From Tyto alba (Eukaryota; Chordata; Aves; Strigiformes; Tytonidae), in the NCBI RefSeq assembly GCF_018691265.1, contig NW_024881277.1, positions 7,739,080 through 7,803,079 of the forward strand: a DNA stretch of 64,000 bases. Reading direction: 5' to 3'. The translations under genes and the position numbers were made by a program. Positions within the stretch are counted from its first letter, which is position 1; each line of letters begins with the position of its first letter. The notes under the pieces were generated by a model. It was given only the letters and a program-made list of their open reading frames with translations, ran no database searches and had not been told where the DNA came from. Below, piece after piece: positions 56,940-64,000 of this stretch.

Positions 56940-58838
56940 GCTCCCGAGCAGGGCTTCCCTGGTGCCCCCTGCGAGGGCCAGGGCATGAGGGCTGCCTTCT
57001 GGCTGGTCCGGCTGCAGGGGTGTGCAGCCGGGTGTGCAGGCAGGGGTGCCCAGGGCTGTCCTTCCCAGCAGGGTCCCTGCACCCCAGGGGGCTGTGTGCT
57101 GGGGCAGGGACTCTGCTGCCTGCCAGAGTCAGCACTCAGCCTGCCCGGGGAGCTCCCCACAGCGCTGTAGGGAGAAGCTGTGGGGGTAAGGAGAGACCCC
57201 CGCCAGGGCAGGCTCCTTCTGCTCTCCAGAAGCTGCTGCTGTGTGGATCAGGGATGCTCACAGCTGCAGATCACTCTGAGGACTTTTGCAGAGGGTCCTT
57301 CTGAAGAAGGATATCAAGACTGCACTTGAAATGCAGCGACTCTTTGAGATTTCTTGTTTGACTGGGTGGAATGCTTAGATTATTTATTTATTGTGGAGAA
57401 GGCACTCAGATCCCAGTTCTCATTAGCACTTTTTTGAGCTGCTCCTGAGACCCTGCACACACAGAGTTGTCCCTGGGAAGTGTCCTGCTGCCAGGAGGGG
57501 TCTGCAGGGCAGAGCTGAGCACACAGCAGGTGGAACGGGGGCTGGAAGCACTGAAAGGGAGGAGATAAGGAAACACAAAAGCAGGTCCCAGCACAGACAA
57601 CCCCAGGTATCAGAGACATGGACAGGGAGGCAGAAAGGGTTGCTCCCAGAACACCATGGGTGGGGGGGATTTGAGTTCCTCCCTGCCAAGTCCTTCAGTT
57701 CAGATGTCTTCCATTGAGCAAACCCCTGCTCTCCTCTCCCACTCAACACAGCCTCTACCCTAATGGCCATGGGGCACCTTTTCAGCAGCCTCACCCTTGA
57801 AGAGGAAAACTTACTCAATACCTAACTGCCTGTCCCTTTCTCCCTCTAGCAGCAGTTCCAGCATTCGGGAATTTCTCCATTTTTGCTTTCCTGTATCTAC
57901 TCCTCTTACTGTCATCCCTGGACTTACTGGGATGGGGGTACAGGGTTCAGCTGCATTTCAGAGCCCAACCCTGTGGGTCCTGCTGTGCAGATGTGTCCAT
58001 GGGAGTAAAGTCTCCTCATAATCTGTGGGATCAGGGGAAAATAAAGGACCTAATTCTCTCTTCAGGACACCTTCATTTTAGGACATTCAACTCTTGCTCT
58101 GAGGGGCTCATGCTGGGCTGCAGGTTTCTCTCCAGGTGGGCACAGCTTTCCCAGGACATCTCTGTGTTATCCAGCAGGCCCAGGGAGGAAACACCTCAGT
58201 GCTAAGGCCATGGAAATGCTGCTGGGCGTCTGCACACAGGCAGCTGCAATGAGCCCTCTGTGTCCCTGGCTGGGAGGGGAGAGCTGAGATCCTCCTCAGG
58301 TGTGATGAGAGGGGCTGAGGGCTTTGGAGAGCTGTGCTTGGAGACTGGATTCCTCTAGTCCCAGCAGTGCCCTGTTTCCATCATCCAGCTCAAAACGGTG
58401 TCAGCACAGGGTAGATGAGACCAGGGTTGATGGACAGAGCAACTCTCCTCACTCTGAATTTCAGGACAGCCCCTGGGTCTCTCAAAACATACAATGTTTC
58501 AGTAGGAGTTCAGCAGAAATGCCATAAATTTCTGCCTTAAAACCACTCCTCATGTGTAGTGGTGCAACAAAAACGGTTTAAAAAATCCAATATCCCCACA
58601 GCTATGCCTTGCAGTAAGGTGAATTGGGAGCAAAAATGCTGAACATGAGTGGATTTAATCTGTGATCACCCATGTTCTGATTTATCTATGGCTGTCTGGC
58701 AGGACTGACTCCTCCAGAGCTCACAGCAGAGCCAGAGGACTTGGTTAAAAGGGGGAGGCAGTCACTGAGAGGTATGAAGTAGGTTTTATCTCAGACAAGT
58801 CTACACTAACATTTCAATGTCTTTTCCTCTGTGGACAG
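56940..58838 (+). other. First intron of the OR-d unit
   Basis: The first 300 bases match the other units closely; conservation then falls, with islands near 57420-57620 and 57960-58200. It ends at TTTTCCTCTGTGGACAG. Confidence 0.5.
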
Positions 58839-58861
58839 TGCCCAATGACCAGTGGAAGCAA

Positions 58862-59778
58862 TTTTTCAACAGCAGCTCCATCACCGAGTTCCTCCTCCTG
58901 GCATTTGCAGAGAGACGGGAGCTGCAGCTCTTATACTTCTGGCTCTTCCTGGGCATCTACCTGGCTGCCCTCCTGGGAAACAGCCTCATCATCACCGCCA
59001 TCGCCTGCGACCACCACCTCCACACCCCCATGTACTTCTTCCTCCTCAACCTCTCCCTCCTTGACCTGGGCTCCATCTCCACCACTCTCCCCAAATCCAT
59101 GGCCAACACCCTCTGGGACACCAGGGACATCTCCTACTTGGGATGTGCTGCCCAGATCTTTTTCTTTATTTTCTTCATTTCAGCAGAGTTTTCTCTTCTC
59201 ACCATCATGGCCTATGACCGCTACGTTGCCATCTGCCAACCCCTGCACTACGGGACCCTCCTGGGCAGCAGAGCTTGTGTCCACATGGCAGCAGCTGCCT
59301 GGGGCACTGGGCTGCTCTATTCTCTCCTGCACACTGCCAACACATTTTCCCTACCCTCTGCGGAGGCAATGCTGTGGACCAGTTCTTCTGTGAAATCCCC
59401 CAGATCCTCAAGCTCTCCTGCTCAGATTCCTACCTCAGGGAAGTTGTGATTATTGTGGTTAGTGTCTGTTTAGCTTTTGTGTGTTTTGTTTTCATTCTTT
59501 TTTCCTATGTGCAGATCTTCAGGGCCGTGCTGAGGATCCCCTCTGAGCAGGGACGGCACAAAGCCTTTTCCACGTGCCTCCCTCACCTGGCCGTGGTCTC
59601 CCTGTTTGTCAGCACTGCCATCTTTGCCTACCTGAAGCCCCCCTCCATCACTTCCCCATCTCTGGACCTGGTGGTGTCATTTCTGTACTCGGTGATGCCT
59701 CCAGCAGTGAACCCCCTCATCTACAGCATGAGGAACCAGGAGATCAAAGATGCCCTGAGGGAACTGATAACAGGATGA
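58862..59778 (+). pseudogene. Olfactory receptor OR14-like (OR-d), start lost and one frameshift
   Basis: Paralogue of OR-b and OR-c. The codon matching their ATG is TTT (58862-58864), followed by FNSSSITEFLLLAF. The frame is otherwise normal through GN in TM1, PMYFFLLNLSLLDLG, MAYDRYVAIC and the EL2 start. One base is missing near 59354, where the sister genes read LPLC. The rest (AVDQFFCEIP, KAFSTCLPHL, AVNPLIYSMRN) continues in the next frame to a stop at 59776-59778. An in-frame ATG at 58817 lies before the acceptor and is unlikely to be used. An AATAAA at 59790 follows closely. Confidence 0.9.
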
Positions 59779-59789
59779 ATTTCTGAAAC

Positions 59790-61020
59790 AATAAATTACA
59801 TGTATTTTGTGAATAACTTGAAATGTAACTCATTACAAAGGAGGGCACAGTATGTAGGTTCTGTTGGGGTTTGGGAGTTGATTTTTTTTTGTTTGTTTGT
59901 TTTACTTTGCATAATATTCTCTACAAAGAAGTGTGATTATTTGTCGCTTTTATAATTTGGCATCTATCAAGATTTGTGTGACTGAGAGACTTTGTAAATG
60001 AGGACCTATGCTCTCTTTGTGTTTAAACAAAATAAAAGATACTGCAGCAATATATTTCTCTGAGATCCTTCCTCCAAGCTGTTCTCTGGATCTACTGGGA
60101 CAGTGCTTGTGTGCAGAGGTGGAGGGGAAAAACATCTTGGCAGAACAGTGCTTCCAGGAAGCAAATGCACTTGATCTTTCCTAAGCTGCTGGTTTTAAAC
60201 TTCCCCTTTCTGCTCCTGAGCCCTTTTATTGGTCTATGATCTGAGTGCTTCTGTGCCGTGGTCACAGTCCCACGATGTGGCAGTTCTGTGACCACAGGCA
60301 GGGACAGGCAGTGGGCACTTCTGTGACAGAGCTGGCCTTCAGGACAGTGTTTCCATCAGACAAGGGGATCTCCTCAGGGCAATGCAGGAAGGTTTAGGTC
60401 TTCTTCCAGAGTTGCTCTCAAGAGCATACCCAGGAAATTGCCCAGAAGAGAAACCACCAGTGAAGACTGGAAATGTGTGAATGTGCAGGGTGGGGGCACA
60501 CAGCAGTGTCCTCACACATTCAGGCTCCTGTGAGAGACCTGAAGGCCCAGCAGAGCAGTTGCTGGGCTGTGCCCATGTGCGCTGGGCACCCCGGGGAAGC
60601 TGCCCCAGGGCAATGACCACAGACCAGCACATAGCAACCACCATTTCCAGCATGGTCCTCTCACCCCAGCTCAGACAGGTTGTTTATCTGTCTTCAGAGG
60701 GACACAGAAGGATTAGGTCAGAAGTCCAAATTTGCATTGTGTCTCTCTGCTCCATCACCCTTTCTTGGCTGTCTGGCCCCTGCCTTCAAATGCACAGAAT
60801 GAAAGGAGTTCCCCTGGGGAGTATCTCACCTGCACAGTCAGAAGGGGTTCTGCAAGCATGAGTGACACTGCCCTTCAGAAGAAGGCATTTATCACCTTTC
60901 AGAAGGCACAGAGCACATCTAGGGAGTGTGAATGCACTCAGAGGCACACATACCTTCACCTTTCCTCTCCCAACTTCCTTTACAATTGATTGAAGCAACT
61001 AACAAGAAGCAAAAGTTCTT
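59790..61020 (+). other. Downstream flank of OR-d
   Basis: 60290-60430 matches 32300-32470, 60480-60740 matches 33610-33900, and 60760-61020 matches 18930-19160. No gene recognised. Confidence 0.55.
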
Positions 61021-61469
61021 CCTCATAGGTACCACCTCTGCTCACAGCAGTGTCAGTGCTGGTTTTGGCACCTTTTGCACGTGCTGAGTGTTTCCCGCTG
61101 GTGGCCACATCCTAAGGTCAGTACCGGGCTGTGTGCCACCCACTTCTCTCTGCAAGATTCCCAAACTGGCAGGTCTGTGCTGAGAAGGCAGTTGCACCCT
61201 GGCTAGGGGTATTGATGTCATCTAGGGTCATCATCTCATTCCTGTCCCAGATACAGTGCTGGGGCCCCAGTGGAGTGGGCCACCTCTTCTGTGATTTCAC
61301 TGGAGCTCTCCTGCAGTGACACCGTGAAAGTCCTGCTGTGTGCTGTCACAGCCTTCTTCTGAGATCCAGTCCTCACCTTCCTCTGAGGGTAGGCTGAGGG
61401 ACTTGGGCTTCTTTAGCCTGGTAAAGTGGAGGCTGAGGGCACTGTAGCAGATGTCTGCAGCTTCAAGGA

Positions 61470-62350
61470 TGGTTTCAGAGAAGATGGAGCTTTTCTTGGA
61501 AGTGGGAGGAGAAGGGAAGCTCCACAAAGTGCAGCTTGGAAACTTCAGTCTGGATGTGAGAGAAGGAAATCTCACTACAAGGGTTGCGTTGTGGCATAGG
61601 AGGTGCCCAGAAGGACTCTCAAAAAGCCCACAGCATTGTTTTTCAAGGAGCAGCCAGCGAGGGTGGAGAGATGTCAGTGAAGGTACAGAAATGCTGGGGT
61701 GACAGCTCGGTGGGAAAGCAAGATGGATGCCAAAATCCTGAAGGGAAAATGGTGCGTAAAGGGGACAGTAGAAGGAAGCCTGCAGTAGTGGTGGCCAAGG
61801 GTTCTGGGAGGGCTGAAAGGACATACAAGAACAAGTTCTTTGTCCCCTTGACTATGGCAGTTGCCTCTGCTGCTGAGGCCTACCAGGATAAACCTTATTT
61901 TGAGGCTCTGGAATTTATTTCCTCCTTGTCCCTTCTTGGGGAAGCTGGGAGGTGTTGTGTAGTTTCCCTACATGTGGCATTGCTCACCCTCACACCCCAC
62001 CCCCAGGAAGAGCCCTGACCCACACGTGAGGGACAGGACCTGCTTTCGCATGGCCTGGCGGTTCAGGGATTGTCCTTTCTGCTTCATAAAACAAACCAAG
62101 GGGTTTTTCAGCCTTACAGCCACCTGCACAGTGCCTTTGCCTACCTGCAACCACAGCCTCCAATTATCTGCTCTAACGAGTCCATGGGGAGGCTTTGTCA
62201 GTAATGGCCCTCAGTGGGGCCAATCAATGCTTCAAGGTACTTTGGGTTTTCTTCTGACTTTGACTTCTTGAGTATTTTGCTCAGTCTCCACTTAGTATCT
62301 GATGCTCCTGGACTCAGGGCCAAACACACCATGGGGCTCATTAAAATACA
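61470..62350 (+). repeat. Truncated further copy of the OR-unit far-upstream element
   Basis: Follows 28080-29130 and 55640-56550 in order, up to the GGGGCTCATTAAAA words, then diverges before the GC-rich first-exon block. It also closely matches 11600-12320 reversed (CAGTGCCTTTGCCTACCTG). Confidence 0.65.
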
Positions 62351-62354
62351 GAAT

Positions 62355-63395
62355 GTCCTAACAAGCCATGCATTTTCCTTTAAGTCTTGAAGACTCGTAC
62401 AGATAATTGAATAAATTTTGGAATGTAGTTAAGGAGGAACATTTCCAAATATATCTAATAAAAATGATTCTTCATTATAAAGAGCATTTTATATTAATTT
62501 CTGTTTAGAGAAGATGTGATAACAACATTCTGTCTCTGATATTGATGCACAGTGTCTCCTTGGGAGGTCTGGACAGTCCCTTGGGGTCCAACACAGAATG
62601 GACAACCTGGCTCCTCATTGCCCATTCTCACCATTTCTCACATTGGCCCCCTGGGACTTGCATCACTTCTCCTTACATCAGCCTTCTCCACTGATCTCTG
62701 CAGCTGGATCTTACACATCCTTTACACCAGCTCCCACTGCTGCCCTTAGAGAACTGGCTGCCCACAGGCACAGAAGGGTTTTAGTTCCTTGGAAAGTAAG
62801 AAATTAGAAGTGTGATATATTTTCATGACCAATAAATTAGTGATCCAGAAACATATGCTAAGTACAAGATAACTCTAATGATGTTGCCTTCTGGGAGGGC
62901 TACTGTCAGGAGAAATAACTTAGGTAGGTAAATACACAAAGATAGGTATAAACACAATTGAAGTGTTGACTAAGGAAACAAAGAGGCTGTTGAAAGTTTT
63001 TACTCCCTAAAGTTCAAAAGAGCAACATAGGTGAGAGTTATCTGAAGGTACAAACAATAATGAAAGAAAAAGCTGGAGAATAATGGAAATGTCCGTTGCC
63101 TCCTCAGTCTGCATCTGAAAAGGTGACGTGAGAAATGTTCATTGTATCCTGGCCAGGTGCAAATTCATGAAAGATTAGAGAAATTGAGTACGTGGTAAAC
63201 CAGGCAGGATAGTGGCAATTAAGTTAGACTGCAATATGGATATTTCTTTGGAATATGCCTTTTAAGAGGCCATGGGATTGGTAGAGGCTTCTTGTGGGAG
63301 AGGACAAGCCAATGTTGCAGCCAACTTTGAAAGAGCCCACAGGGCCACCCAGGGAACCACAGGCTGTACAAGCTCTCTTTGGTGAGGAGTGTGCC
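62355..63395. other. No gene recognised
   Basis: AT-richer sequence with no recognisable exon or repeat. Confidence 0.35.
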
Positions 63396-63399
63396 GTCA

Positions 63400-64000
63400 G
63401 TTAGAGTCCTCTTGGGTGATGTTCCTGGGCACCTAAAAGAGAAGAAAATGTCCAAATGCAGTCGGCAGGGACTTTCCAAGGGTAAATCATGCCCTGCCAA
63501 CCTGATTGCCCGCAGGATGAAGTAACTGTTTTTGTGTGTGACATAAGAATAGTGGATGTCAGGTACCTCCAATGCTGCAAGGCATTGGCCATGATCTCCC
63601 TCAATATTCTCATACCCACGTTAGGCCATTACAGTCTGGGTGGATCGACAGACAGAGAGGTGAAACACCACTTGGAGGTTCAGGCTCAGAGAGCTGTGGT
63701 GAAGGGGTCATACTCGACCTGGAGGCCAGTGGGAGATACTGGGGCATTGTGGGGCAGCACAGGGAAATCTCCTGGGACCTGGGCAATTTAACAACTCTAT
63801 CCATGACCCAGAGGAGGCAATTCTGACAGTGTTTGTCAATGACAGTAAATTGAGAGGACCATCCTGTGCCCTAGGGATGCCATTCTGATGAAACCTGGCA
63901 GATGAGAGGACTGTCCTGTCAGGAATTTCACAAGACAGAAGGAAAACATCCAGGTCTAGCCACTAGGAGAGAATGACACCCTGTAGTGACAGCAGAAGGG
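63400..64000 (+). mobile_element. CR1 LINE ORF2 fragment (reverse transcriptase), runs off the window
   Basis: A plus-strand frame at 63489-63791 reads a VRYLQCCKALAMISLNILI stretch, then GHYSLGGSTDREVKHHLE and AVVKGSYSTWRPV. This is the CR1 RT pattern around the first catalytic Asp region (here VRY in place of the catalytic motif). Later words GTTTGTCAATGACAGTAAATTGAGAG follow in order. The copy is decayed. Confidence 0.7.

Noticed and set aside
56559..57170. A 203-codon frame through the OR-d upstream block with a long Gly run
   Set aside because: The Gly run is the (GGA)n tract, and the block ends in a splice donor shared with other units. The frame is not kept in the OR-c copy.
58845..59393. 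A 182-codon frame overlapping OR-d in another frame
   Set aside because: It is the +1 shadow of the receptor sequence (Ser/Pro-rich) and has no receptor motifs.

Overview
The window is vertebrate, and specifically bird, nuclear DNA. The evidence is many CR1 LINE 3' ends in both orientations, avian-type ERV LTRs that end in AACCACAACA or AACCACGACA, and repeated single-exon olfactory receptor genes of the OR14-like class that is expanded in birds. It is a GC-rich, duplication-rich gene-family region. Everything here was read by eye; no database search was run.

Layout. From 1 to about 6040 (+) lies the 3' half of a multi-exon scavenger-receptor cysteine-rich (SRCR) receptor of the CD163/WC1 type. 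It has one partial and four further SRCR exons, short linker exons, a transmembrane exon, cytoplasmic-tail exons with tyrosine motifs, a stop codon and an ATTAAA signal. Splice sites and exon phases are kept, but indels shift the frame in most large exons, so I call it a pseudogene (consensus errors are the alternative). A tRNA-Phe(GAA)-like gene sits at 8924-8996 (-). From 9.5 to 20 kb there is mostly repeat: CR1 fragments, an avian LTR followed by a primer-binding-site-like sequence (13.47-14.1 kb), and a tandem duplication near 17.7-18.6 kb.

From 20.9 to 62 kb the region is built from copies of an olfactory-receptor unit. Each of the four full units has a GC-rich upstream block ending in a conserved splice donor, an intron of about 1.7-2.8 kb, a splice acceptor just before the receptor reading frame, the one-exon receptor, and a shared downstream flank. 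OR-a (20963-21879, -) is inverted and frameshifted. OR-b (31108-32034, +) and OR-c (40288-41244, +) are intact. OR-d (58862-59778, +) has lost its start codon and carries a frameshift. Two further fragments of the unit's far upstream element lie at 11.6-12.3 kb (-) and 61.5-62.35 kb (+).

Between OR-b and OR-c lie a short piece resembling one exon of TAF6 (34.5-34.7 kb), a long LTR (35.0-36.1 kb) and a CR1 piece. Between OR-c and OR-d lies a block of about 11.5 kb of endogenous retroviruses. One is a decayed class I (gammaretrovirus-like) provirus on the minus strand (42841 to about 51985). It is directly followed by a second, internally deleted element with two similar LTRs (51986-54259). The class I env region holds an insertion with a poly(A) tail, a polyadenylation signal and a 9-10 bp target-site duplication, plus an antisense 74-codon reading frame for a small membrane protein. 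I do not recognise either sequence. A near-palindrome of opposed CR1 3' ends follows at 55.24-55.48 kb, and a CR1 reverse-transcriptase fragment runs off the right end.

Functionally the only genes here with an undamaged product are the two olfactory receptors and possibly the tRNA. The remainder records duplication, gene conversion and mobile-element insertion.
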